A DNA stretch of 35,510 nucleotides from Planctomycetota bacterium (GTDB lineage: Bacteria; Planctomycetota; Phycisphaerae; Phycisphaerales; UBA1924). The stretch is from positions 1-35,510 of the forward strand of contig JAFEBN010000232.1 in NCBI GenBank assembly GCA_018242645.1, read 5' to 3'. How positions within the stretch are numbered: position 1 is the stretch's first letter; each line of letters opens with the position of its first letter. The notes under the pieces are model-generated. The model worked only from the letters and a program-made list of their open reading frames with translations. It was not told the origin of the DNA and did not search any database. Positions 6,999 to 15,006 of this stretch are shown one piece after another. The translations under genes were made by a program, and so were the position numbers.

Positions 6999-8867
6999 AT
7001 GGGCGCGATGACGCATTTCCGGGCCGGGCTGTCTTCGTCGGTGAACCTCAAGGGTGCGGTGCTGGCGGCCGCCGTGTTCCAGACGGCGGGCGCTGCGCTC
7101 CCCCCCGTGCCGGTTCCGCCCGAGAACCCGATCACCGAGAGCAAGCGCGTCCTTGGCAAGATCCTGTTTTTCGAAGAGCAGATTTCGACCAGCATGGTGG
7201 TGTCGTGCGCAACCTGCCACGTTGCATCCACGGCGGGTGCCGATCCGCGGGTGGCGGTGTTCCCCGGGCTCGACGGTGTCTTCAACTCGCCCGATGACAT
7301 CCAGGCCTCGCCCGGCGTGGTGAAGGCGGACGGCTTCAACAGTTTCCAGCTCGACACGTTGTTCGCCCTGCGTCCGCAGGTGACCAACCGTGCCGCCAAC
7401 TCCAACATCAACGCGGGATACGCACCGGACCTCTTCTGGGACGGGCGGGCTCGTACCACCTTTACCGACCCGGAGACCAACCAGATCGCGATCGCCACCG
7501 GGGGCGCGCTCGAGAGCCAGTGCGTCAATCCCCCGGTAAGCAGCGTCGAAATGGCCCACGCCGGCATGAACTGGGCGGGCATCGAGAAGCGGCTCCAGCG
7601 CGTCCGAGCGCTCGATCTGTCCACGAACATTCCGGCGGATGTGCAGAGCGTGCTGAACACGACGCGTTCCTACCGCGAACTGTTCCGGCTCGCGTTCGGC
7701 GACGAGGCGATCACCGCCAGGCGCATCGCCTTTGCACTCGGCACATATCAACGCACGCTGATCTCGGATCAGACGCCGTGGGACCGCTTCCAGGCGGGTG
7801 AGACCACCGCGCTGACGCCGAACCAGCAGCAGGGCCTGCAGGCGTTTCTGAGTGTGGGGCCGCAGGGAACCAACTGCACCGCGTGCCACGTGCCGCCGCT
7901 TTTCACCGACAACACCTTCCGCAACCTCGGGCTGCGCCCGATTGCGCAGGACAACGGTCGTCAAGCCGTCACGGGAAATCCCGGCGACCGCGGGCGTTTC
8001 AAAGTGCCCGGTCTGCGGAACGCGGGCTTGAAATCCACGTTCATGCACACGGGCCAGTTCCCCAATCTCGGCGCGGTCATGGCCTTCTACGGCGGCGTCC
8101 GGAACGTGAATCCGAATCCGGACAACCGCGATCCGGCCCTGAACGGCGTCAACCTGCCGCCCCAGGTGGGCGGGCAGGTGGCCGACTTCATCGCCAATGG
8201 TCTGCTTGATCCGCGCGTGCGGGATCAGACGTTCCCCTTCGATCGTCCGGCGCTGTTCCAGTCACCCGGGCGCGCCGCGAACCAGACTTCGGTCGTCAAC
8301 GGCACCGGCGTCGCAGGCATCACCGGCGTGCCGCGCATCGTCGTGCAGTCGGCGCCGATGGTGGGCAACCGCGATTTCAAGATCGGCCTGGATAACGCGC
8401 GCTCGGGCGCGACCGCGCGTCTCGGCATCTCGACCGTCGCGCCGCAGAACGGTCGCATCACGCCCCAGTCGTTCTTCTCGGAAGTGACCGTCGGCAACAC
8501 GACCTCGACCTTCGGCGTGGCGACGCAGTTCTGGCCGCTGGTCGCGGGCAGGGTGAGCGGCGGGCAGGTGCTCTTCGCCCAGTGGTTCGTCGACGACGCC
8601 GCCGCTGTCGGCGGACAGGCCCTCTCCTCGGTGGTGCGCATCCCGATCTTCTGCGGCAGCGCCGGCTGCCCGAGCACCTGCTCGATGTCGGACCTCAACG
8701 GCGACGGCTTCGTGGACGATCACGACTTCGTGATCTTCGCCGGGGCGTACGACGCCTTCGAGGTCCCGCTGGCCGATGTTGTCGCCGACCTCAACGCCGA
8801 TGCTGTTGTGGACGACGGAGACTTTGCGATCTTCAGCGTGGCCTACGACGCGCTGATGTGCAACTGA
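6999..8867 (+). CDS. Exported di-heme cytochrome c peroxidase (MauG/CcpA family) with C-terminal dockerin
   Basis: A 622-residue protein. Residues about 1-35 form a signal peptide (AVLAAAVFQTAGAALPP). The catalytic region resembles bacterial di-heme cytochrome c peroxidases and MauG: CATCH at 70-74 and CTACH at 293-297 are two CXXCH heme-c sites, with FMHTGQFPNLGAVMAFY a typical later motif. A spacer of about 200 residues follows. The end (8691-8867) is a dockerin of two EF-hand-like repeats, DLNGDGFVDDHDF and DLNADAVVDDGDF, finishing in LMCN. Start ATG 6999 has CGGAGA nine bases upstream. Family members reduce H2O2 or oxidise other substrates outside the cytoplasm. The dockerin suggests surface or complex attachment, an uncommon pairing. 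The substrate is unknown. Confidence 0.87.
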   Translation: MGAMTHFRAGLSSSVNLKGAVLAAAVFQTAGAALPPVPVPPENPITESKRVLGKILFFEEQISTSMVVSCATCHVASTAGADPRVAVFPGLDGVFNSPDDIQASPGVVKADGFNSFQLDTLFALRPQVTNRAANSNINAGYAPDLFWDGRARTTFTDPETNQIAIATGGALESQCVNPPVSSVEMAHAGMNWAGIEKRLQRVRALDLSTNIPADVQSVLNTTRSYRELFRLAFGDEAITARRIAFALGTYQRTLISDQTPWDRFQAGETTALTPNQQQGLQAFLSVGPQGTNCTACHVPPLFTDNTFRNLGLRPIAQDNGRQAVTGNPGDRGRFKVPGLRNAGLKSTFMHTGQFPNLGAVMAFYGGVRNVNPNPDNRDPALNGVNLPPQVGGQVADFIANGLLDPRVRDQTFPFDRPALFQSPGRAANQTSVVNGTGVAGITGVPRIVVQSAPMVGNRDFKIGLDNARSGATARLGISTVAPQNGRITPQSFFSEVTVGNTTSTFGVATQFWPLVAGRVSGGQVLFAQWFVDDAAAVGGQALSSVVRIPIFCGSAGCPSTCSMSDLNGDGFVDDHDFVIFAGAYDAFEVPLADVVADLNADAVVDDGDFAIFSVAYDALMCN

Positions 8868-8898
8868 TCGTCCTCGGCAAATCGCAGCCAACGCAGGC

Positions 8899-8925
8899 CG
8901 CCGCACCCCTCGGTGCGGCGTTTTT
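8899..8925 (+). terminator. Rho-independent terminator after the peroxidase gene
   Basis: A 9-bp perfect GC-rich stem (8899-8907 with 8912-8920, core GCCGCACC/GGTGCGGC) has a 4-base loop and is followed directly by TTTTT at 8921-8925. It lies 32 bases after the peroxidase-dockerin stop codon, a standard intrinsic terminator. Confidence 0.85.
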
Positions 8926-8926
8926 C

Positions 8927-8956
8927 TTGAGACGCAAGCGCCCGGGCCTGTACACT
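8927..8956 (+). promoter_or_regulatory. Candidate sigma-70-type promoter for the DUF4239-like gene
   Basis: TTGAGA at 8927-8932 and TACACT at 8951-8956 are separated by 18 bases. A TG pair directly precedes the -10 box. This would start transcription near 8963, about 18 bases before the ATG at 8981. It lies immediately after the upstream terminator, where a new promoter is expected. Confidence 0.45.
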
Positions 8957-8980
8957 CCCGCTCACTCCGGGAGATTGCAC

Positions 8981-9739
8981 ATGACGTCGCTGGAATCGAG
9001 CGCGGTTATCTTCGGTTGCGTTTTCGGCGGCGCCGTACTGGGCGTCGGACTGAAGCGACTGCTTCCCTCGCACCACCTGAGCAACGAGTCAAAGGAAGTC
9101 GTGCGGCTGGGCGTCGGCCTTGTTGGAACGATGACCGCGCTGCTGCTGGGATTGCTGGTCGCGTCCGCCAAGGCGACCTATGACACCAACGCGACCCAGG
9201 TGCTGCAGATCTCGGCGAAGCTCGAGTTTCTCGATCGCCTTCTCACGGGGTTCGGCCCGGACGCCGCGCCGGTCCGCGGTGCTCTGCGCGAATCGACCGA
9301 GAAGATGATCGCGCAGATGTGGCCCGAAGGCTCCGCGCCCGTGGACCTGAATCCGGTGAAGGCGGGCGGCGCCCAGGTCATGATCCTGATCCAGAAACTT
9401 GAACCACAGAACGAGCTGCAGAAGTACGTCAAGTCCGAGGCCATTAGCATCGCGACCGATATCGCCCAGTTGCGTGCGCTCCTGCACGCGCAGGGCAGCG
9501 TGCGAATCTCGCTCACGTTTCTTGTGTGCATCACCGCATGGCTCACGGTCACGTTCGCCAGCTACGGCCTGTTCGCCCCCGCCAACCTGACCGTTGTCGC
9601 CACCCTGCTCCTCTGCGCGCTCTCGGTGGCGTGCGCGCTGCTTCTGGTGCTCGAACTCAGCCGCCCGTTCGATGGACTGATCCAGATTCAGAAGGATTCG
9701 ATGCTGCTCGTGCTGCAGCAGATGGCCCCCGCCAAGTGA
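8981..9739 (+). CDS. DUF4239-like (bestrophin-like) membrane protein
   Basis: A 252-residue integral membrane protein with four predicted helices. The first is at residues about 8-24 (VIFGCVFGGAVLGVGL), the second about 43-62 (VRLGVGLVGTMTALLLGLLV). A long soluble region follows, then a closing pair at about 180-225 (ISLTFLVCITAWLTV and VVATLLLCALSVACALLLVL). The end ELSRPFDGLIQIQKDSM resembles the tail of the DUF4239/bestrophin-like family. The function of that family is not well established and I assign none. Start ATG 8981 follows a purine-rich CCGGGAGA. It appears to be transcribed alone, with a terminator and candidate promoter just upstream. Confidence 0.72.
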   Translation: MTSLESSAVIFGCVFGGAVLGVGLKRLLPSHHLSNESKEVVRLGVGLVGTMTALLLGLLVASAKATYDTNATQVLQISAKLEFLDRLLTGFGPDAAPVRGALRESTEKMIAQMWPEGSAPVDLNPVKAGGAQVMILIQKLEPQNELQKYVKSEAISIATDIAQLRALLHAQGSVRISLTFLVCITAWLTVTFASYGLFAPANLTVVATLLLCALSVACALLLVLELSRPFDGLIQIQKDSMLLVLQQMAPAK

Positions 9740-9964
9740 TCACGCCGCCGCGGCCGCGCGCGTCCAAACGCTTTATCGCCTCAAGACCGGTGAAAAGCCG
9801 GGAATCTACAAGCGAGGTCCCCTGCCCCAGCGTGGCTCCGGCCAAATGCGAGCATGATTCTCGGACGCGGCAGCGGAACCGTGCCGTCTTTGCGGATGGC
9901 GCGGGCTTTTTCTCCTGTTGGGTGTACGGTTGAAGGAGAATCGGGCTTTGCCCCGGAGGTTGCC

Positions 9965-10777
9965 ATGCGCGCTGCAGACGTTCGAATCGCCGGATTGCTC
10001 GCTGTTCTCGGGGTCGGTTGCGCGAGCAGCGCCAGCGCTGGGCCAAACCTTCTCAACAACCCCGGAGCAGAGGCCGGGGCCACCGGCAGCGTGGTGCCCG
10101 GTTGGAACACGACGGGAACGTTCGAGGTGGTTTCCTACACCGCAGGCGGAGGTTTCCCGCTCGCGACCGATCCGGGCTCGCCCAATCGTGGGGCCAAGTT
10201 CTTCGCCGGCGGCTCGTCCGCGCCGACATCGACCGCGCTCCAGACTGTTCTGCTCGGGCAATTCGCGGCCGAGATCGATACGGGTTCGACCGCGTTCACG
10301 CTCTCGGGATGGCTTGGCGGATTCTCCTCGCAGAACGATCACTGCGACGTCTCGGTCACGTTCTATGACAACGCGGGCCTCTCGCCGTTGGGCTCGGCTT
10401 CGATCGGCAACGTACTGGCCCTGCAGCGAAACTCCAAAACCGGCATGCTGTTCCGTTCCATATCCGGCGCTGTCCCGCCGGGAACCCGCCAGGCGCTCGT
10501 GATCGTCACGATGACGCGCGAGGCCGGGACGTACAACGACGGCTACGCCGACGATCTCTCGTTTTCACTCGGCGCCGCGTGCCCGTGCGATCTGAACGGC
10601 GACGGCATGGTGGAAGATTCCGATTTCACCATCTTCGTCGCGGCGTACAACATTCTGGATTGTGCCGACCCCGCGATGACGCCCGGTTGCCCGGCGGATT
10701 TCAACGGGGATGCGCTGGTCGACGATTCCGACTTTACGGTCTTCGTCGCGGCTTACAACGCGCTGCTCTGTCCATAG
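9965..10777 (+). CDS. Secreted protein with C-terminal two-repeat dockerin
   Basis: A 270-residue exported protein. A signal peptide (MRAADVRIAGLLAVLG, cleavage near ASAGP) leads into LLNNPGAEAG with a following W, the start of many carbohydrate-binding-like or choice-of-anchor beta-sandwich domains. The domain continues through GYADDLSFSLG. The C-terminus (10589-10777) is a dockerin: DLNGDGMVEDSDF and DFNGDALVDDSDF repeats, each followed by FVAAYN, with an inter-repeat Cys and the final LLCP. GGAGG at 9955-9959 sits five bases before ATG 9965, a clear ribosome site that fixes the start. There is no catalytic signature. The 225 bases upstream (9740-9964) hold no gene and no promoter I can defend. 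Confidence 0.83.
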   Translation: MRAADVRIAGLLAVLGVGCASSASAGPNLLNNPGAEAGATGSVVPGWNTTGTFEVVSYTAGGGFPLATDPGSPNRGAKFFAGGSSAPTSTALQTVLLGQFAAEIDTGSTAFTLSGWLGGFSSQNDHCDVSVTFYDNAGLSPLGSASIGNVLALQRNSKTGMLFRSISGAVPPGTRQALVIVTMTREAGTYNDGYADDLSFSLGAACPCDLNGDGMVEDSDFTIFVAAYNILDCADPAMTPGCPADFNGDALVDDSDFTVFVAAYNALLCP

Positions 10778-10779
10778 AA

Positions 10780-10794
10780 GACCGGGTTCCGGTC
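10780..10794. terminator. Short hairpin between convergent genes
   Basis: GACCGG (10780-10785) and CCGGTC (10789-10794) form a 6-bp stem with a 3-base loop in the 32-base gap between two convergent stop codons. It lacks a T-run on either strand, so it is only a weak terminator candidate. Confidence 0.3.
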
Positions 10795-10809
10795 GGTGGC
10801 ACATCGAGA

Positions 10810-11262
10810 CTATTGCACCGGCACCTTCTCGAACGCGATCTCGCCGCTGTGCAGCCGCGCGTAGTAACCCTCGATCGCATCAAGCCCCGTCACACGGTGC
10901 ACGTACGCCGCGGCACGTACCAGGTCGGCCCGCTGCACCAGTTCAAGCCGCGGTTCCTTCAGCTCGAGGCGCGACGCGTAGAACGCGCACGCGTCGTGCG
11001 CGATCAGCACCACGCGCTTCAGCTTGTGCACCTGCACCAGGAACTGGAGTTCATCAACCACGCCGCCCTCTTCCAAGGTGGCCTGCGGATGCCCCGCCAG
11101 GCACGCCGGTCCGCCGGGAAGGCACACGCGGTCGTAACGGGGAAGGTTGAGCCCGTTCTGCAGGAAATCGTCGCAGTGCTCACCGATACGCCCGTCCGAG
11201 CAGTAGAGAGCCGCGGCATGAATTCGAGAAGGGTCGTAGCGGAGCGAAGATTTGTATGTCAT
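10810..11262 (-). CDS. Small beta-carbonic-anhydrase-like protein
   Basis: A 150-residue protein with the zinc-site pattern of beta-class carbonic anhydrases: Cys21-Ser-Asp23-Gly-Arg25 (CSDGR, usually CSDSR) and His89-Asp-Ala-Cys92 (HXXC) in VVLIAHDACAFY. Cys21, His89 and Cys92 would bind zinc, with Asp23/Arg25 as the conserved catalytic dyad. At 150 residues it is shorter than ordinary beta-CAs (190-220), and the GGPACLAGH segment is not typical, so CO2 hydration is plausible but not assured. I prefer ATG 11262 because AAGGGG lies six bases upstream on the minus strand; in-frame ATGs at 11289 and 11325 are alternatives. No signal peptide; cytoplasmic. Confidence 0.75.
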   Translation of the reverse strand: MTYKSSLRYDPSRIHAAALYCSDGRIGEHCDDFLQNGLNLPRYDRVCLPGGPACLAGHPQATLEEGGVVDELQFLVQVHKLKRVVLIAHDACAFYASRLELKEPRLELVQRADLVRAAAYVHRVTGLDAIEGYYARLHSGEIAFEKVPVQ

Positions 11263-11367
11263 GGCGGCCCCTTGAAGTTGGTTCGCCATGCTACCCCAGC
11301 TGAGCAACCCGGGTGATCTGAACACGGCTGATAAAGGACGAGTTTGCGAAAGCCGTAGGAGATCTGG

Positions 11368-11381
11368 GTCAAAAATTTGAC
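11368..11381. promoter_or_regulatory. AT-rich palindrome, possible operator
   Basis: GTCAAA-AA-TTTGAC is a perfect 14-base inverted repeat in a GC-rich background. It lies between the divergent carbonic-anhydrase-like gene and the Ig-dockerin gene. Its size and symmetry fit a small repressor site, but no repressor gene is nearby. Confidence 0.25.
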
Positions 11382-11416
11382 GGAAATGAAGGAAAATCGG
11401 GGCGCTCCCGCGCTAC

Positions 11417-11908
11417 GTGAGCGGCGCGCCGACGCTCCCAACACAGCCCGTCGATCCGATCGCGTACTGCGGCACACCCGCGATCATCTCCGTGGTCGTC
11501 GACAATGTCGGTTCCAACACGCCGACCTACCGCTGGCGGAAGAACGGGGAGGAACTCGCGGACGGCCCAACTGGGAGCGGCTCGACTATCTCCGGCGCAC
11601 ACGGACCGGAACTGTCCATTGACAATGTCGGCGCCGCCGACGCCGGCTCCTACGACGTCGCCATTGAAAGCACCTGCGGCACCATTTTCAGCCAGACCGC
11701 TCAGCTCACCCCCAATTGCTGCCCCGCCGACCTCTCGGGCAACGGCATCGTGGACGATGCGGACTTCGCCCTGTTCATGCCGACCTACGACGTGTTCAAC
11801 TGCGATCCGTGGAACCAGTGCCCGGCCGACTTCAATCGCGACGGCGTGGTGGATGACGCCGACTTCGCGATCTTCGCGTCGGGGTATGCGGAAATGGTCT
11901 GCCCGTAG
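11417..11908 (+). CDS. Ig-like domain plus dockerin, lacking a signal peptide (possible gene remnant)
   Basis: The frame reads 163 residues from GTG 11417. Residues about 5-98 are an immunoglobulin-like repeat: PTLPTQPVDP, YRWRKNGEEL, and ADAGSYDVAIESTCG, the Tyr/Trp/Cys pattern of I-set-like modules common in secreted planctomycete proteins. The rest (11729-11908) is a two-repeat dockerin (DLSGNGIVDDADF, DFNRDGVVDDADF) ending in MVCP. Every related protein in this window has an N-terminal signal peptide, but this one begins directly in the Ig module. An in-frame TGA lies about 30 bases before the GTG and no signal peptide is visible in the other frames. It is most likely the 3' remnant of a longer surface protein, though a short intact gene is possible. 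Confidence 0.6.
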   Translation: MSGAPTLPTQPVDPIAYCGTPAIISVVVDNVGSNTPTYRWRKNGEELADGPTGSGSTISGAHGPELSIDNVGAADAGSYDVAIESTCGTIFSQTAQLTPNCCPADLSGNGIVDDADFALFMPTYDVFNCDPWNQCPADFNRDGVVDDADFAIFASGYAEMVCP

Positions 11909-11916
11909 TTTCCGTC

Positions 11917-11939
11917 AAGTGCTTCTGGCAAAAGCACTT
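11917..11939 (+). terminator. Hairpin downstream of the Ig-dockerin gene
   Basis: AAGTGCTT (11917-11924) and AAGCACTT (11932-11939) form a perfect 8-bp stem with a 7-base loop, nine bases after the stop codon. No immediate T-run follows (the nearest, TTTTT, begins about 12 bases later), so efficiency is uncertain. Confidence 0.4.
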
Positions 11940-12023
11940 AAAGGCGCCATTGTTTTTCGACGAATTCCCGAGGCCCCACGGTCTGGCTTCCCAACATTGC
12001 ATGGGTTGGCCGGGAAACGGTCG

Positions 12024-12052
12024 TTGACACCGCGAACGTGATTGTTTATACT
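12024..12052 (+). promoter_or_regulatory. Near-consensus sigma-70 promoter of the tRNA-Thr/tuf operon
   Basis: TTGACA at 12024-12029 is a perfect -35 box. TATACT at 12047-12052 differs from the -10 consensus at one base. The spacer is exactly 17 bases. Transcription would begin near 12059, about 120 bases before tRNA-Thr. The local AT-richness (ATTGTTTATACTTTG) stands out from the surroundings. This is the best promoter in the window and fits genes needed at very high level. Confidence 0.8.
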
Positions 12053-12179
12053 TTGTTCGGCATTGAAACGGCGCTGTCGAACAAGAGCCGCGGTTTCCTC
12101 ACGGCTATCATTCCCCCCTTCATTCCGCCCCGGCGGCATGAGGGCGTCGGTTGCCCCTGAGCTGGGCGTCGGCGTGCGC

Positions 12180-12251
<72 letters not shown>

Positions 12252-12507
12252 TTGACAGCAGGTGAAGCGGTGGCCCGAAAGGGCGATCGGCTTGATTCGT
12301 GCCGGAACGCGTCATTGGGAGATCGGGCTTCGCGAGAAGCACGGTCGACGCGGGATGGTTTGATCGCGGGTGCGTTGTGCGCCGTCTGACGCTCGCCTCG
12401 GCTCAGGGCCTTGGCTGGAGAGTGTTCGACAACGGCGGCGTGAGCTCTCCCGCGAAAGTCCACGGAACACGCTCTTCGCGTGCAAGCCCGTGGGTGGAGT
12501 CTCTGTC
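12252..12507 (+). other. 256-base tuf leader with small GNRA hairpins
   Basis: This non-coding stretch between tRNA-Thr and tuf contains GCCC-GAAA-GGGC (12273-12284) and GCTTC-GCGA-GAAGC (12327-12340), two short stems capped by GNRA tetraloops. The last part holds the tuf ribosome site. The reading frame that extends upstream of tuf through it is not protein-like. It may carry processing or expression-control structure; I match it to no known RNA family. Confidence 0.3.
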
Positions 12508-13710
<1,203 letters not shown>

Positions 13711-13774
13711 GCAAACGCATTGAGCACAAGGGCTTCGGCTCGAGTGCCCCAAATGCAAACCTAGAATCACCCCT

Positions 13775-13801
13775 GCGGCGGAGGCGAAACACCTCTGCCG
13801 C
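13775..13801 (+). other. Strong hairpin between tuf and rpmG
   Basis: A 10-bp stem (13775-13784 with 13792-13801, one G-U pair) encloses a 7-base loop, CGAAACA. It stands 64 bases after the tuf stop and 32 before rpmG, with no following T-run. It is more likely an RNA-processing or 3'-protective stem that lets tuf mRNA outlast the downstream message than a terminator. Confidence 0.5.
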
Positions 13802-13833
13802 GGCTTGTCCGGAACAGAAAGGCAGATTGCGTC

Positions 13834-14016
13834 ATGGCGAAGAAGAAATCAATGGCCCGCGAGTTTCTCTGGCTCCAGTGCAAAGAGACCGGCGACCTCA
13901 ACTACCGCACCAGCGTCAACACCAAGGGCGGCATGCCCGAAGGCCTCAAGGAAGGCCTCATGAAGTACTCGCCCCGCCTGCGGAAGCACACGCTGCACAA
14001 GGTCAAGCGGAAGTAA
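13834..14016 (+). CDS. rpmG: Large-subunit ribosomal protein bL33
   Basis: A 60-residue basic protein with the bL33 pattern: an N-terminal MAKKK, a beta strand containing LQCKETGDLNY, then RTSVNTKG, and the C-terminal KYSPRLRKHTLHKVKRK. Zinc-binding bL33 forms carry two CXXC pairs; here only Cys16 remains, so this is a zinc-independent form. AAAGG about 12 bases upstream could be the ribosome site. Its place between tuf and tRNA-Trp/secE is the usual bacterial order. Confidence 0.95.
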   Translation: MAKKKSMAREFLWLQCKETGDLNYRTSVNTKGGMPEGLKEGLMKYSPRLRKHTLHKVKRK

Positions 14017-14156
14017 TCCGCCCAAGACCCGATCGTGCGGCGGCCCCGCCGCGGTTTGTGCAGCAAAGCTCCGAACACAAGGCCATCGTGGCAACGAACG
14101 CGAACAACCAGAACGGCACGCCGGGCGCCTCGCGCAACGGCGATGCCTCGGGTAGT

Positions 14157-14229
14157 ACGGCGGTAGCTCAACTGGTAGAGCAGCGGATTCCAAATCCGCA
14201 GGTTGCGGGTTCAAGTCCCTCCCGCCGTG
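14157..14229 (+). tRNA. trnW: tRNA-Trp (anticodon CCA)
   Basis: A 73-base cloverleaf. The acceptor is ACGGCGG/CCGCCGT with discriminator G14229, the D stem GCTC/GAGC, and the anticodon stem GCGGA/TCCGC with loop TTCCAAA (anticodon CCA). The T arm is GCGGG/CCCTC around TTCAAGT, with one C-U mismatch at the fourth position. CCA is not encoded. A1 and G73 match known bacterial tRNA-Trp identity features. The 3' end is only two bases (TT) from the secE ATG. Confidence 0.95.
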
Positions 14230-14231
14230 TT

Positions 14232-14936
14232 ATGGAAGCCGAAACCAGCTCATCTCCCTTTTACAAGGCCGGGCAGGGTTTCTGGGTGCGGTGGATGACC
14301 GCCGCGCTCTCGGGTCTGCTCATCGCCGCCGGCGCCGGCTGGCTCTGGCAGCAGCTGGGCATCGTCAGCCTTCCCACGCCCACCTGGCGCATGACCGTGC
14401 GCGACGGCGGCGCAGCCTTCCAGCCCAACCAGCAGGTCGAACTGCTCGCCAAGGGCGCGCAGGAAGGCGAATTCGTCAAGATCGGCGCCGCCACGGCCCG
14501 CTCCTGGGAAGAACTCACCCGTAATCAGCACCAGCTCGTCGTCGGCGATGTCACCATGGAAGGCACCCACTCGCCCTCCGACACGCAGGGTGTCCGCCCC
14601 GCCGACAAGGCCGATGCAATGGGGCTGCTCGAGGGCAAGCCCGGCGGCATCCCGATCTTCCAGCGCGTCTATCTCCAGGCCGCGGGCGCAGGCCTCATGC
14701 TCATGGCCGGCGCGTTCATGATCTACTGGTACGTGGGCCTCAAGCCCCGCACCGTCGATTTCCTCATCGCCACCGATGCGGAGATGAAGAAGGTCAACTG
14801 GTCCACCCGCCGCGAAATCACGATCCAGACGCAGGTCGTCATCGTCGCCTTCTTCCTGATCGCCGCCCTCATCTTCGTGATCGACTTCATCTTTCAGGGC
14901 TTCTTCAAGCTCATCCACGTCATCCGCCTGGGCTGA
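14232..14936 (+). CDS. secE: Preprotein translocase subunit SecE, N-terminally extended
   Basis: A 234-residue protein whose last 60 residues are the SecE core: DFLIATDAEMKKVNWSTR, the amphipathic helix with the conserved KVNWST, then a final membrane helix (VVIVAFFLIAALIFVIDFIF, about 203-226). SecE clamps SecY in the export channel. Most bacterial SecE proteins have about 60-130 residues. Here extra helices at about 20-40 and 148-168 flank a roughly 100-residue non-membrane domain. ATG 14232 follows the tRNA-Trp 3' end by two bases and has no Shine-Dalgarno sequence. The frame stays open upstream through the tRNA to a GTG at 14089 preceded by AAGG, so an alternative longer start cannot be ruled out. 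Confidence 0.9.
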   Translation: MEAETSSSPFYKAGQGFWVRWMTAALSGLLIAAGAGWLWQQLGIVSLPTPTWRMTVRDGGAAFQPNQQVELLAKGAQEGEFVKIGAATARSWEELTRNQHQLVVGDVTMEGTHSPSDTQGVRPADKADAMGLLEGKPGGIPIFQRVYLQAAGAGLMLMAGAFMIYWYVGLKPRTVDFLIATDAEMKKVNWSTRREITIQTQVVIVAFFLIAALIFVIDFIFQGFFKLIHVIRLG

Positions 14937-14952
14937 GCAACCGCACCAAATC

Positions 14953-14992
14953 AACACGCCCATCGACCGCTCCGATGGGCGTGTTTCTTTTT
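14953..14992 (+). terminator. Strong Rho-independent terminator after secE
   Basis: A 13-bp perfect stem (14953-14965 with 14973-14985, core ACGCCCATCG/CGATGGGCGT) with a 7-base loop is followed by a T-rich run, TTTCTTTTT, through 14992. It ends the tRNA-Thr to secE transcription unit 17 bases after the secE stop. Confidence 0.93.
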
Positions 14993-15006
14993 GCACCCTG
15001 TTGGCC

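Noticed and set aside
5285..7660. 791-residue minus-strand open frame
   Set aside because: It overlaps three well-supported plus-strand genes, has no recognisable motif, and reflects the scarcity of stop codons in high-GC antisense frames.
13735..13767. Separate promoter for rpmG (TAGAAT at 13762-13767)
   Set aside because: No acceptable -35 box lies 16-18 bases upstream; the operon promoter at 12024 suffices.
14161..14228. Peptide AVAQLVEQRIPNPQVAGSSPSR as a stand-alone protein
   Set aside because: This is the well-known translation of a tRNA gene; only the continuous frame into secE makes it worth mention, and that is treated as a finding.
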